A DNA stretch of 64,000 nucleotides, from positions 1 through 64,000 of the forward strand of contig JAVBVS010000029.1 of the NCBI GenBank assembly GCA_036677805.1. Reading direction: 5' to 3'. Below, one piece after another: positions 8,278 through 18,300 of this stretch (position 1 is its first letter; each line of letters starts with the position of its first letter). Position numbers and translations under genes: made by a program. Source of the DNA: SIG78 sp036677805 (lineage in GTDB: Bacteria; Verrucomicrobiota; Lentisphaeria; Victivallales; Victivallaceae). Under the pieces are notes generated by a model. That model did not search any database and had not been told where the DNA came from. It saw only the letters and a list, made by a program, of their open reading frames with translations.

Positions 8278-8320
8278 CCGGCGGCAAGAAGCCAACCGGA
8301 ACGCAAATGGAACCCGAATT

Positions 8321-9457
8321 GTGAAAATCGCTTTTCTGATCGTCGACTACAACATCTCGGGCGGCATGAAAATGATCGTCCGCCACGGTACGCACCTCGC
8401 GCGGCGCGGACATCAGGTTTTCCTGGTTTCCCAGGAGCCGCTGCCGGCGCATCTGCGCGGCTGGTTCGAAGCGGGCGGCGCGCCGTGGCGCGGCATTTCC
8501 TATGCCGAAGCCGGACGGATGACCTTCGATGCGGCGATCGTGACCTATTACAGCACGCTGTTCGATCTGAAGCGGATCCGGGCGGAGAAATACTTCCACC
8601 TCCTGCAAGGAATCCCCGCGGTCCTGGAACGGCACGATTTCCGGACGGCGCTGGTCGCGGCGCTCATGGCGGTCCGGATGAATGTCATCGCGGTTTCGGC
8701 CATGTTGTGCGAAATGGCCGTCGACCGTTTCGACGCGGACCCGGCGGCGGTGACGCAGGTACGCAACGGCATTGATAAGAACTGCTTTTATCCGCCATCC
8801 GAAGAACGGAATTACGCCGGACCGCTGCGAATATTGGTGGAAGGCGCGGTCGATGCGCCGCTGAAGAACATCGACGCGGCAATCCGGGTTGCCCGGCAGG
8901 GCGGCGCCGGAGAAATCGTTCTGCTGACGCCGTCGCCGATTCGCAACCACCCGGGCGTCGACCGCGTCGTGGCGCAAGCCACCGCGCTGCAAGCCGCGGA
9001 ACTCTGCCGCAGCTGCCATCTGCTGGTCAAAACCAGCCTTTCGGAAGGCATGTGCCTGCCGCCCCTGGAGATGTTTCACTGCGGCGGCAGCGCCGTGATG
9101 TATGCGCTTCCGGCGTTGCACGATTACGCGTATGACGGTGACAACTGCCTGCTGGTCGCGCCCGGCGACGAACCGGCGGCAATCGCCGCAGTAGCCCGGC
9201 TGAATGCCGATCGCGCGCTGTTGGTCCAACTGTGCCGCCATGCCCTGCTGACGGCGCGGAACTGGCCGGACGAGGAAACGGCGGCGGCGGAGCTGGAAAA
9301 AGCATTGCAGAACGGCATTCCCGGCGACGGTGCGGAACTGGCGCGGACCGTTACCGGGCTGTCATGGCGCTATCCGCTGGCCCGGCTGGAACTCCTGGCC
9401 AGACGCCGGGCCGGACGCTGGCGGAATCAATGGCGCAACGCCGGGAGGCCGGAATGA
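8321..9457 (+). CDS. Glycosyltransferase family 4 protein
   Basis: A 378-residue GT-B fold glycosyltransferase. The N-terminus KIAFLIVDYNISGGMKM is the usual GT4 first strand and glycine loop. The donor-binding half has LVKTSLSEGMCLPPLEMFHC with the family's E-x7-E spacing. The start is taken as GTG 8321, because the upstream in-frame sequence belongs to the histidine kinase region and the nearby ATG at 8307 is out of frame; the ribosome site is weak. The stop overlaps the next gene (ATGA). It probably adds a sugar to a surface glycan or O-antigen; donor and acceptor are unknown. Confidence 0.8.
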   Translation: MKIAFLIVDYNISGGMKMIVRHGTHLARRGHQVFLVSQEPLPAHLRGWFEAGGAPWRGISYAEAGRMTFDAAIVTYYSTLFDLKRIRAEKYFHLLQGIPAVLERHDFRTALVAALMAVRMNVIAVSAMLCEMAVDRFDADPAAVTQVRNGIDKNCFYPPSEERNYAGPLRILVEGAVDAPLKNIDAAIRVARQGGAGEIVLLTPSPIRNHPGVDRVVAQATALQAAELCRSCHLLVKTSLSEGMCLPPLEMFHCGGSAVMYALPALHDYAYDGDNCLLVAPGDEPAAIAAVARLNADRALLVQLCRHALLTARNWPDEETAAAELEKALQNGIPGDGAELARTVTGLSWRYPLARLELLARRRAGRWRNQWRNAGRPE

Positions 9458-11421
9458 ACGCAACGCCCGCGGTTTCCGTAATCCTGCCGGCTTTTGAAAC
9501 GCCGGAATCCTTTCTCCGGGATGCGATCGAGTCGGTTCTGGCGCAGGAATTTACCGATTTCGAACTTCTGGTGATCGACGACGGCATCCGCCGGACGGTG
9601 GCGAATATCGTCGCCGGCTACCCCGACGAACGCATCCGTTACTGCCGCAATCCACACAATCTCGGCATGGCCGCAACCCGCAATCGCGGCATCGAGCTGG
9701 CCCGGGGCGAACTGCTGGCTTTTCTCGATCATGACGATGTCTGGCTGCCGCGCAAACTGGCCGTTCAGACCGCACTGCTGAAGGCCCGGCCGGATGCGGC
9801 GATCACGTTCGGGCCGGTGGCCTGCTTCGGGCCCGGCGAACCACGCCGCCCGGAGCCGCCGGGGCGCGACCTGTTTCTGTCGATGCTGCAATCCTGCCGG
9901 ATCTGTTCTTGCAGCTGCATCATGGTTCGGAAATCGCTGCTGGAAGAAGCGCGGCTTCGCTTCCGGGCCGACCGCGCCCCCTGCGACGACTATGACTTTT
10001 ATCTCCGGCTGCTGGCGCGCCATCCCGGAATTTACCATCCGGAAGTGCTGGTCCGTTACCGGGTTCATGCCGCCAACGTCAGCGGCAACGCGATCAAAAT
10101 GCACCGCGCACTCCTGCCGCTCTACCGCGAACTGGACGGCGAACTGGACCGATTGCTGGCCGGACGGTCGTTCTGGTATCGCCGGAAGGCCCGCTGGCTG
10201 CTGCGCCGTTCCCAGTCATGGGTCTGCCGGACCTGCGCCCGGGAAAGCGATACGCCGGCAGCGGCGGCGGCATTGCGGCGGGAAGCGCGGCGGATTCTGC
10301 CGTTCCATCCGGGCAACTGGCTGCCGGAAAACCGGCGGGAACGCATGGCACATACCCTGCGCATTGCGGTTGTCGACCGCCCCCCGGAAGGTGTCACCGG
10401 CGGCGAAAAATACAATGCCTGGTTGTGGAAAGCCATCGCCGCCGCTCCGGGAGTCGCCCTGAGTTTCACCGGACGCAGTGAATATCCGCCGGGACTCCAT
10501 CCGGTCAAGCCGCTGGTGCCGTTTCTGGAATGGCGCCACTGCGGTCCGATCCGGCGGGCGGACGCGGTGTTCTTCAGCAGCTCGCTGGCCTTCCGGCACC
10601 TGCTGCTGCTGGCCCGGACGCGGCTGCTGCACCGTCATATCCGCTGCATCGCCATCCAGCATCATTATGAATTTCCTTTCCGGAAGGGATTCCGGAAACT
10701 GTGCTACCGGTTGATCGAACTCGGATTCCTGCGGCTGTGCACCGACATTATCGTCCCGACCCCGTATCCGGCGCGGCTGACGGCGCAGTTCTTCCCCCGC
10801 AAACGGCTCCACCGCATCCCGATTCCGCAGGAGCTGACCTTCCGCCCGAATACGCCCGAGCCGGGACGGATGCTTTTCGTCGGCACCGTCGAGCCGCGCA
10901 AGGGATTGCACCGGCTGATCGCCGCGCTGGCGATCCTGCGCGACCGGAACATCGACTTCAAACTGGACATCGTCGGGCAGATGATCGACCCGGCTTATTC
11001 CAAACGGTTGCAACAGGAGATTGCGGCAGCGGGGCTGACCGACCGGGTGTGTTTCTCCGGGCGGGTTTCCGATGCAGAATTGACCGGATTTTACCAACGC
11101 GCCCGGGTGTTCGCATTTCCGTCGCAGCTTGAAGGCTACGGCATGGCGGTTATCGAAGCGATGTCCTTCGGCGTAGTGCCGGTGGTCTTCGACAACAGCG
11201 CATTGAGCGAAACCGTCGACCGCGGCCGGGATGGACTGGTCGTACCCGACGGCGATGTGGAGGCCTTTGCCGCCGCGCTGGCAACAGCGTTGACCGACGA
11301 TGCCCAAGTCGCCGCGTGGCGGGTAAACATGAAAAAGAAAATCGCCGCGCTGCCGGACCGCCGGACCTTTGCGGCGGCGGTATCCGAATTTCTGCGCGAA
11401 CTCGCCGCGACGAAACGCTGA
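9454..11421 (+). CDS. Two-domain glycosyltransferase (GT2 + GT4 fusion)
   Basis: A 655-residue protein joining two different folds. Residues 1-230 are a GT-A family 2 enzyme (SVILPAFETPESFL, then LAFLDHDDVWLPRKL with the DxD-type metal site). Residues about 300-655 are a GT-B family 4 enzyme (RIAVVDRPPEGVTGGEKYN, MLFVGTVEPRKGLHRL at about 474, and EGYGMAVIEAMSFG with the E-x7-E motif at about 559). ATG 9454 overlaps the previous stop and is preceded by GGGAGG, so it is chosen over the longer upstream frame. It likely adds two successive sugars to one polysaccharide. It converges on the minus-strand glycan genes. Confidence 0.85.
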   Translation: MNATPAVSVILPAFETPESFLRDAIESVLAQEFTDFELLVIDDGIRRTVANIVAGYPDERIRYCRNPHNLGMAATRNRGIELARGELLAFLDHDDVWLPRKLAVQTALLKARPDAAITFGPVACFGPGEPRRPEPPGRDLFLSMLQSCRICSCSCIMVRKSLLEEARLRFRADRAPCDDYDFYLRLLARHPGIYHPEVLVRYRVHAANVSGNAIKMHRALLPLYRELDGELDRLLAGRSFWYRRKARWLLRRSQSWVCRTCARESDTPAAAAALRREARRILPFHPGNWLPENRRERMAHTLRIAVVDRPPEGVTGGEKYNAWLWKAIAAAPGVALSFTGRSEYPPGLHPVKPLVPFLEWRHCGPIRRADAVFFSSSLAFRHLLLLARTRLLHRHIRCIAIQHHYEFPFRKGFRKLCYRLIELGFLRLCTDIIVPTPYPARLTAQFFPRKRLHRIPIPQELTFRPNTPEPGRMLFVGTVEPRKGLHRLIAALAILRDRNIDFKLDIVGQMIDPAYSKRLQQEIAAAGLTDRVCFSGRVSDAELTGFYQRARVFAFPSQLEGYGMAVIEAMSFGVVPVVFDNSALSETVDRGRDGLVVPDGDVEAFAAALATALTDDAQVAAWRVNMKKKIAALPDRRTFAAAVSEFLRELAATKR

Positions 11422-11467
11422 TCCGGTCCGCCCGCCCGCGGCCCCGGCGGCGTTTCCCGACCGAAGC

Positions 11468-12691
11468 TCAGAAAATTCTGATCTCCGGAATCGCAGTTAC
11501 GAATTTCGCGTCCCATTCGCGGACAAAAGCCAGCCGTTCGACGATCTGCGGCGCCCAATTCCAGGGCAGGATCACCACATAGTCCGGACGCCGCCGGGCA
11601 ATCTCCGACTCGTCGCCAACCGGAATATGGCTGCCGGGCAGATACTTGCCCTGCTTGGCCGGCGTGATGTCCACCACGCAGTCAAGCAGATACGGCTTGA
11701 CGCCGCAATAATTCAACAGCGTATTGCCTTTGGCGGCGGCACCGTAACCGATCACCCGTTTCCCCGATTTTTTCATTGCCACCAGAAAATCGATAAAATC
11801 CCGCGCCGCGCGATCCACCCGGCACTGGAATCCGCCATAGGCCTCGATCCGGTCCATGCCATGAGCCTTCTCTTTTTCAAGCACCCGGTCGACGCTTTGA
11901 TCCGGACGGCGACCAGCCTCCATCCGGGCGGCATAAATCCGCAGCGAACCGCCATGGACATCGAATTCCTCGACATGGAATATCTCCAGTCCGTGGCGGT
12001 GAAACGCATGGCGCACCGCCAGCAGCGAGAAATACGAATAATGCTCATGGTATATGGTGTCGAATTCCAGCCGGTCGATCAAATGCAGCAGATGCGGAAA
12101 CTCAATGGTCGCCACCCCGCCCGGTTTCAGAATAATCCGGATTCCGGCGATGAAATCATTGAGATTGGGGACATGGGCCATCACATTGTTGCCGATGAAA
12201 AGATCGGCATAGCCGCGCTTCTGGGTCAGCAACGATGCGGTGCCGGCGTTGAAAAATTCAACCTCCGTTTCAATCCCCTTGGCCATCGCCACTTCCGCCA
12301 CCGAACGGCTGGGCTCGATGCCGCAGCATGGAATGCCCGCCTGCTGAAAAAATTGCAGCAGATAGCCGTCATTGGAAGCCGCTTCGTAAACCATCGAAGC
12401 AGCGGTCAGTTCCAATTCGGCGCGGATTTCCCCGACATATTTTCGGGCATGACGCACGAAGGCTTCGGAATAACTGGAAAAATAGACATACCCGGCATTG
12501 AAGATATCCGGCGCGGTAGCGCATTCGTCGATCTGAACCAGCAGGCACCGTTCGCAGACATAGGCTTTCAACGGACAGTATGCCTCCGGCCGCTCCAGAT
12601 CCGCCGCGGCCAGAAACGCATTCGACGGCGGCGCGTGCCCCAAATCCAGAAAAACATGGCTCAGCGGATTCCCACAGCTTCGACAGATCAT
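11468..12691 (-). CDS. Sugar C-methyltransferase-like SAM enzyme with zinc-binding N-terminus
   Basis: A 407-residue protein of the three-part TylC3/NovU-type architecture. An N-terminal zinc module has CxxC (C3, C6) and VCERCLLVQ. The central SAM methyltransferase has YEAASNDGYLLQFF as its glycine-rich motif, and the C-terminal domain contains VIGYGAAAKGNTLLN. Such enzymes methylate carbon 3 of dTDP-deoxysugars. ATG 12691 was preferred to a TTG at 12712 because GAGGTGAAC lies just upstream. It follows the RgpF-like gene by 7 bases. It probably makes a branched sugar for the surface polysaccharide. Confidence 0.78.
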   Translation of the reverse strand: MICRSCGNPLSHVFLDLGHAPPSNAFLAAADLERPEAYCPLKAYVCERCLLVQIDECATAPDIFNAGYVYFSSYSEAFVRHARKYVGEIRAELELTAASMVYEAASNDGYLLQFFQQAGIPCCGIEPSRSVAEVAMAKGIETEVEFFNAGTASLLTQKRGYADLFIGNNVMAHVPNLNDFIAGIRIILKPGGVATIEFPHLLHLIDRLEFDTIYHEHYSYFSLLAVRHAFHRHGLEIFHVEEFDVHGGSLRIYAARMEAGRRPDQSVDRVLEKEKAHGMDRIEAYGGFQCRVDRAARDFIDFLVAMKKSGKRVIGYGAAAKGNTLLNYCGVKPYLLDCVVDITPAKQGKYLPGSHIPVGDESEIARRRPDYVVILPWNWAPQIVERLAFVREWDAKFVTAIPEIRIF

Positions 12692-12698
12692 GTTCACC

Positions 12699-14522
12699 TC
12701 ACCGATTTTCAAAAAGCCGACGGCAAAGCGGTCTCTTGATCCAATCGAGATGCCGCGTCAACCATCGGTTGTGTTCATAGCACCAGCGCGCCACGGCCAG
12801 CAGAAATATCCCGCCCGAACGCTTCACTCCGCGCAACCGGAAATTGTCGTACCCCGAGGTCAGACGATCTTCATAGCGTTGAAAATCGGCCAGCAGGCGG
12901 TCCTGCCCGATTGCGAATTTGTAGTAAAACCCGGCCCCCTGGGCAACATAGGGAATCACCCGTTCCAGCCCGTGCCCGATCGTACTGTGGGCCGGAAACG
13001 GTTCCGGCGGGAAATCTTCCAGCCTGACACCGCAGGTCAGCAGCCGCTCCAGCGCCCGCGGTCGGTACCAGAAAACCGCGCCCGCGGAAAATACCGGCTG
13101 GACGCCGTCGGCCTCCCGCGGCGGATTCACCCCGCAACGGCGCAGCCACCATTCAAAATGCTCCCGATCCCCGGCCGTGCCTTCAAAAACCCGCGGCCAG
13201 CTGACCACAAATCCCGGCGGATAGTGCTGCAACACCACCCCCAGACGTGCTTCGGCCGTAAACCAGCGCACAATCTCGGCCACATGCCCCGGAGAAGCAA
13301 GCATGCTCTCGATCAGGTGACGGTTCCAGGCGCGCGCAAAAACATCCGACAGGCCGGCCGGAGCCTTGACATGCAGTTTCAGCATCAGGTCGTACTCCAG
13401 ATGCACATCCTCGAACGCCAGCAGCCACGGCGCGGCGTCGCGGCCGCGATTGGCCGCCACGCGCACTTCCAGACGGCGCAAAACCGGTGACGCTTCCGCC
13501 AGTCGCTGCCGCAGCTCCGCCGCCAGCGCGTCCGACCCGGTGGTCACCAGAAGATCGAAGGGATAAGGGATATTGCCGAGTCCCTTCAGCGTCTCCGGCG
13601 GAATGTCCGAGCGGAAAAAATGCGCGATCACCCCGATTTTCAATCCCGGATCCGGCCCGACCGCCGTTTCCGGTACGATGACCCCGGTGGTTGCAGGTAG
13701 ATTCTTCAGCCATGACAGCGGCGCGACGCGGCGCATATGGTTCACCATCAATTGTTCCGGGTAATCGCTCCCGGAACGGCGCATGGCCCGGATGATGTCG
13801 CCGCCCGGCGCCGCCGGACGGTAAGCGTCGGTCATGAAGGCTTTGACCTTGACCAACGGCAGGCGATATCGTTCGATCAGGTAGTCCGCCGCCCGCAGAA
13901 TGAACGGCTCCTGATAGCCCAGATACGGCATCGGATGGACATCATCGACATTGACGTAGGAGGCCATTCGAAACCCGGCGGCGCACCACTCTGCGGTCAG
14001 GCGCAGTTCGCCGAACTTCCGGGCCGCGGCATAGTCCGGCAGCGGCGGCATGGTTTCCCAAAAATGCCAGAACGCGTCGCTGTCCAGCAATTTCCGGCGC
14101 ACCACCAGCAAATACGGCTGTCCGTGCATCGGAAATTCCCGGGTCCGGCCATGCCGCGTCGGCACCCAGAATTCGCAATCGGCCCCAGCCATGGCATCAA
14201 ACATCTCCGACAGCGGAAAAATCGGTCCATAGCAGGTGGAATTGACCAACACCAGCTCATCGTAATCCGCAAGCCCGGTCCGTCCCCGTTCCAGCAGCAG
14301 CTGCCGCCAGGCACCGAAATCAAAACCGTCATTGTCCCGGACCACCACCTCCTGCGCAATTCCGGCGAGCTTGGCGGTTTCCGTCCCGGCCAACCGGTTG
14401 TTGGAACAGAAGACCGTCCTCATGCCCAAGTCGGCAAAGGCCTGCAACTGATACAGAATATGATCGTCGACGATATCGTCCCGGTCATAATGATGATAGA
14501 GCAGCAATCTCGACGGCTTCAT
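12699..14522 (-). CDS. Rhamnan synthesis F (RgpF)-like protein
   Basis: A 607-residue protein with the RgpF signature LLLYHHYDRDDIVDDHILYQ at the N-terminus and FDFGAWRQLL with LVNSTCYGPIFPL soon after. A second related segment in the C-terminal half starts near IGVIAHFFRSDIPPE and includes ANRGRDAAPWLLAF and LMLKLHVKAP. The family is found in rhamnan and O-antigen assembly and is often treated as a glycosyltransferase. ATG 14522 overlaps the upstream methyltransferase stop (ATGA), so the longer upstream frame is rejected. It acts with its neighbours in surface glycan building. Confidence 0.82.
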   Translation of the reverse strand: MKPSRLLLYHHYDRDDIVDDHILYQLQAFADLGMRTVFCSNNRLAGTETAKLAGIAQEVVVRDNDGFDFGAWRQLLLERGRTGLADYDELVLVNSTCYGPIFPLSEMFDAMAGADCEFWVPTRHGRTREFPMHGQPYLLVVRRKLLDSDAFWHFWETMPPLPDYAAARKFGELRLTAEWCAAGFRMASYVNVDDVHPMPYLGYQEPFILRAADYLIERYRLPLVKVKAFMTDAYRPAAPGGDIIRAMRRSGSDYPEQLMVNHMRRVAPLSWLKNLPATTGVIVPETAVGPDPGLKIGVIAHFFRSDIPPETLKGLGNIPYPFDLLVTTGSDALAAELRQRLAEASPVLRRLEVRVAANRGRDAAPWLLAFEDVHLEYDLMLKLHVKAPAGLSDVFARAWNRHLIESMLASPGHVAEIVRWFTAEARLGVVLQHYPPGFVVSWPRVFEGTAGDREHFEWWLRRCGVNPPREADGVQPVFSAGAVFWYRPRALERLLTCGVRLEDFPPEPFPAHSTIGHGLERVIPYVAQGAGFYYKFAIGQDRLLADFQRYEDRLTSGYDNFRLRGVKRSGGIFLLAVARWCYEHNRWLTRHLDWIKRPLCRRLFENR

Positions 14523-15259
14523 CGCCCGATGATTCTCCTGATGGCATGATATCGCCGCTCCATGCGGCCGAAAATCGATTCGGAAAACATCCGGCAGCGG
14601 CCGTCGAGTTCGAAGCAGTCCCGCGCCAGACGCCACAGCAGCCGCGAGCACTCCGCCTTCGCCTCCACCGGTCCGGTCGAACGTTCGAAGATCAGGCATT
14701 GAGGTGCGACGCAGGCAAAACGGCAGTCCTCGCGGACCCGGAAGCCGGCGGCGGCAAACGCGCCGATCCAGTATTCCGGTTCATGGACATTCACATGAGT
14801 CGCTTCGGCCACATCATCCGGCGAGGAAGAAAAAAGAATCCGGTCGGAATATCCGGTCAGCCGCTCCAGCGCGGTCAACGCGCCGGCTTCGGGAATGTGC
14901 TCAAGGACTTCGATATTGACCGCCAGATCGTAGCGCTCCGGCAATCCCGGCGGCAACGGCTCGGTCAGCGAGCCCGCCCGGCAATAATCCCGGATTTCCG
15001 GCGCCGCCATGCCGACGGCGTATTCGGAAATATCGATACCGTAGGCCTCAATGCCGATTTCACGCAACGCCCTCACCAGATGGCCGCAGGCGCAACCGGC
15101 ATCCAGCACGGTACGAGGGGCGAACCGCTGCCGGATATCCCGGGCAATGCGCTGGAAAAATGCCCTGATGGCCGGATTGTGCACATAATCCGAAACACCG
15201 CAGGAAGAGCGGTAATAGTTCTCGTTATAGCAGGAGCCGTCCGAATGCGGAATTGCCAT
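14519..15259 (-). CDS. SAM-dependent methyltransferase (class I)
   Basis: A 246-residue enzyme with the SAM motif VLDAGCACGHLVRAL (about residues 49-63), the acidic ribose contact YGIDISEYA and VNIEVLEHIPE as motif II/III. FERSTG near residue 195 begins a short C-terminal extension. It heads the minus-strand glycan group and its stop overlaps the RgpF-like start. Resembling polysaccharide-cluster methyltransferases, it probably caps or decorates the glycan. ATG 15259 is preceded by GGAGAGGT. Confidence 0.8.
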   Translation of the reverse strand: MAIPHSDGSCYNENYYRSSCGVSDYVHNPAIRAFFQRIARDIRQRFAPRTVLDAGCACGHLVRALREIGIEAYGIDISEYAVGMAAPEIRDYCRAGSLTEPLPPGLPERYDLAVNIEVLEHIPEAGALTALERLTGYSDRILFSSSPDDVAEATHVNVHEPEYWIGAFAAAGFRVREDCRFACVAPQCLIFERSTGPVEAKAECSRLLWRLARDCFELDGRCRMFSESIFGRMERRYHAIRRIIGR

Positions 15260-15306
15260 GAATACCTCTCCGAAAATGATGCGCCGGGTGATTGCCGAAC
15301 AGAATT

Positions 15307-15336
15307 AAGTTAGCATTGCTCCGCCGCTTTGTCCAA
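15307..15336 (-). promoter_or_regulatory. Candidate promoter of the minus-strand glycan genes
   Basis: On the minus strand TTGGAC (15331-15336), an 18-base spacer and TAACTT (15307-15312) with an extended TGc before the -10. It lies about 50 bases upstream of the methyltransferase ATG at 15259, in the 107-base gap after the debranching enzyme. Confidence 0.4.
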
Positions 15337-15366
15337 CCCGGCTCCGCTTTTTCCCGGCAAATCCGG

Positions 15367-18300
15367 TCATTTAACGGCGTTTCCGGAATCGCCGCCGAGC
15401 AGTTTGCCGACCCGGTAGAATTCGCTCACGCTCCACGCCTGCGCCGCGCATCCGCCCCAATGGTGCGGATAGTCGCCGTCGGCGATTTCCGGCAACTGTC
15501 CCGGACAGCCGCCGTTGAAATAATCGGCCGCGCTGAACAACACCGCCCGCGCCGCGCTTCTTGCCGCCTCGCCCCCGGCCAGGAACATCGCCTCGGCATA
15601 GGACGGAAACGGCCAGCACCAGGCGGTGCCGTTATGGTAGGCCACCTTGCGCATGGTGTCTTCAGGACCGCGGTAATGGCCCTGATACGGCCGGCGCGGA
15701 TTGTTCAACCGCCGGCCGTCGAGCGCGACCGGCAGCGGCGGTTCGACTTCGGCGTCGGCCAGCGACCGGATCGCGCCGGGAATCACCAATGTCTTGCAGC
15801 TGCGGATGATGCCGCGGATCAAATCCGGTTCGCGCACCGCACCGAGGGTAATCGCAAAGAGCTGGTTCGGGCGCAGGGCGTTGTCCGGCACCGCCCGGCG
15901 CGCGCCGGTACCCGAAGCCGCATGCAGGCAATCCGAAAGCCGGCTCAATCCCGGCAGCACGAAAAGCTCCCGGATCGACCGCGCGGTCTGTTCGGCCAGA
16001 GGCTGAAAACTCCGGTCATACCGTCCGAGCAGCGCCAGCAGCCGGTACCACAGCGCCTGAATCTCCACCGGATACCCTTCGCGCGGCGTAGCCGCCGGAT
16101 AATTGGTATCCATCCAGGTGAAATGCGCCGGACTGAAGACCAGATTGGTCTCGGCATCGACCCGGATGCCGTTGGGGGTGCCTTTGCGGTAATTTTCCGC
16201 AATCGACTTCAAGACCTCCAGCATCGACCGTTTGGAATTCCCGATCCGGAATTCGAGCAACGCTTCCGAACCGTCGGCGGCCAGATAGTCGTCGATGGCG
16301 ACCGCCAGCCAGAGCGGCGCGTCGCTGGTATCGCGGTTGGAATCGTTGAGTCCCCGGATCATGTTCGGAATCGTCCCCTGACGCTCGAACGCGGCGAACT
16401 GGACGATGATGTCCCGCGCGATATCAAGTTTGCCCGCCGCAATCAGTCCGCGCAGCGCGATCAAAGTATCGCGTCCCCAGTCGAGAAACCACGGATACCC
16501 GGCGATCACGGTATGGTATTCGTTGCGCCGGACCACGAAACAGTCCAGCGCCGCCAGCGCCGCCTGCATGATCCCGGACTGCGGCGGGAAGCGGTCGGGA
16601 CGCGGAAACTCCGCTTGTCCGGCATCGGCATTGACCGCCGCGGTCAATGTCAGCGACGCGTGGCCCCGCAGGTGTCCGGTGAAATACCCCGGACTGAAAA
16701 GGTCGCCCTGATGCGCCAGACCGTAATACTCTTCGAGTGGAAATTCGACCATATAACGCCACTCTTCCTCGCGTCGGAACTCGGCGCCGGCCATGCGCAG
16801 GATCAACCTGCGGTCCGGCGCCGGAGCAAAAACCAACCCGTCGCGCTGCTCGTTGATCGCGATCGCCCGCGGAAATTCGCGTTCCGGCCCGAGGTAGGCT
16901 TTGGTCAACTCGTGATTGATCCGGTCGTCGAGATCGGGCCGGACGATCAGCCGGACCGGCGTCGAATCCGGCAACACCCGCGAATTGCCGATGGCCGGAC
17001 GCCGCCGGAACTCCAGTTCCACGGCATTGGCATCCAAGGCGGTACGGCAGGTAATATCGAGTTTGATCACCCGCCCCTGCCCTACCGGAACCGTGAAGTC
17101 CCAGCGCGCCAGATTGCGTTCACCCACCCGGAACGCGTCCTGAATGCCGATATTCAATTCCTGCGAAAAATCCTCCAGCACCACCCACACCCGGAACCGG
17201 CTCAGCATGATCCGGCGGTCGACCGGATACTCATCGCTCAGATTGGCGGCGATCACCGCATCGTATTTGCTGGTCAAAGCGCCCCATACCGCCTGCATCT
17301 GGCTGTAGCCGCCGAAGCAGTTGGTGCCCAGCGCATAGCGCGGCGGACCCGATTCGAGTTCGGCGGCCCCGAAGCTCATGGCGACCGACGCATCTTCCGG
17401 CACGGCCGTCAGGTAACGCACGAAACCGTGGCGGCGCACCACCTTGTCCGGCTCGAAGACGGTGAGCTCCAGCGCCGGGTCCCGGGGCGGAATTTCAAAA
17501 TCGGCCAGCGGACTGAACAAAACCAGATAACTGTCGTCTCCCAGCCGCACCGAACGGCCGAAACGCAACGTCCGGTCGCCCGCCTTGAGCTCGGCGCGGA
17601 ACGCATAATCGCTCAGGATCGCCAGACAGCCCGCCGGCGGCACCATCACCAGCCGGTTGCGGTCCACCGGGTCGTGATATTCGGACAACGGCGGCCAGGA
17701 ACGTTCGTCAACCCGGAACAGCCGCCGCCAGTTGCCGCTGAAAATCCGGACGGTTTCGGCGATTTTATCCGGGCGCACCGTCCCGGCGGCGATGAAGGCG
17801 AGCAAGGCGGCCAATTGCAGCTTCTGCTTGCGGACCATCTCCGGCGTCCGGAAATTCTCCCGCAATTCGGCCTCCAGCTGCTCCAGCCACAACTTATCCC
17901 GGGTAATCAAACGGCACTCTCCGGGGGCCAATTCGACGCTCCGGAAGTCGCCATCCTCCTGCCAGCGGTAAAGTTCGCCGCTGAGCAGATCGAAGCCCTC
18001 GTTCTCCGCAAAATTCCACTGCTCACGGCTGAAACGCACCCGCGACGGCCGCCCGCAATCAAGATTGACCAGTGCCAGCAGCAGCGAACCGCCGCCACTG
18101 CGCCGGATGGTCAGCGCATTGTCTCCGGTCAGGTTTTCGAGGCGTTTTTCCGCCCCGCCGTAAAAGGCCGGATGGAGGCGCATCACCGCATGAAGCCGCT
18201 GAAGGAACTTCACCTGATTCGGTGTTTTGCCCCAATTCAGGCCGGAAGCACCGTGCACATCGACTTTTTCGACCGCAAACCATTCCACGCCATTGGTAAA

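Noticed and set aside
6301..8295. A 664-codon minus-strand open frame over the histidine kinase
   Set aside because: Low-complexity antisense reading; the plus-strand kinase has all HisKA/HATPase boxes.
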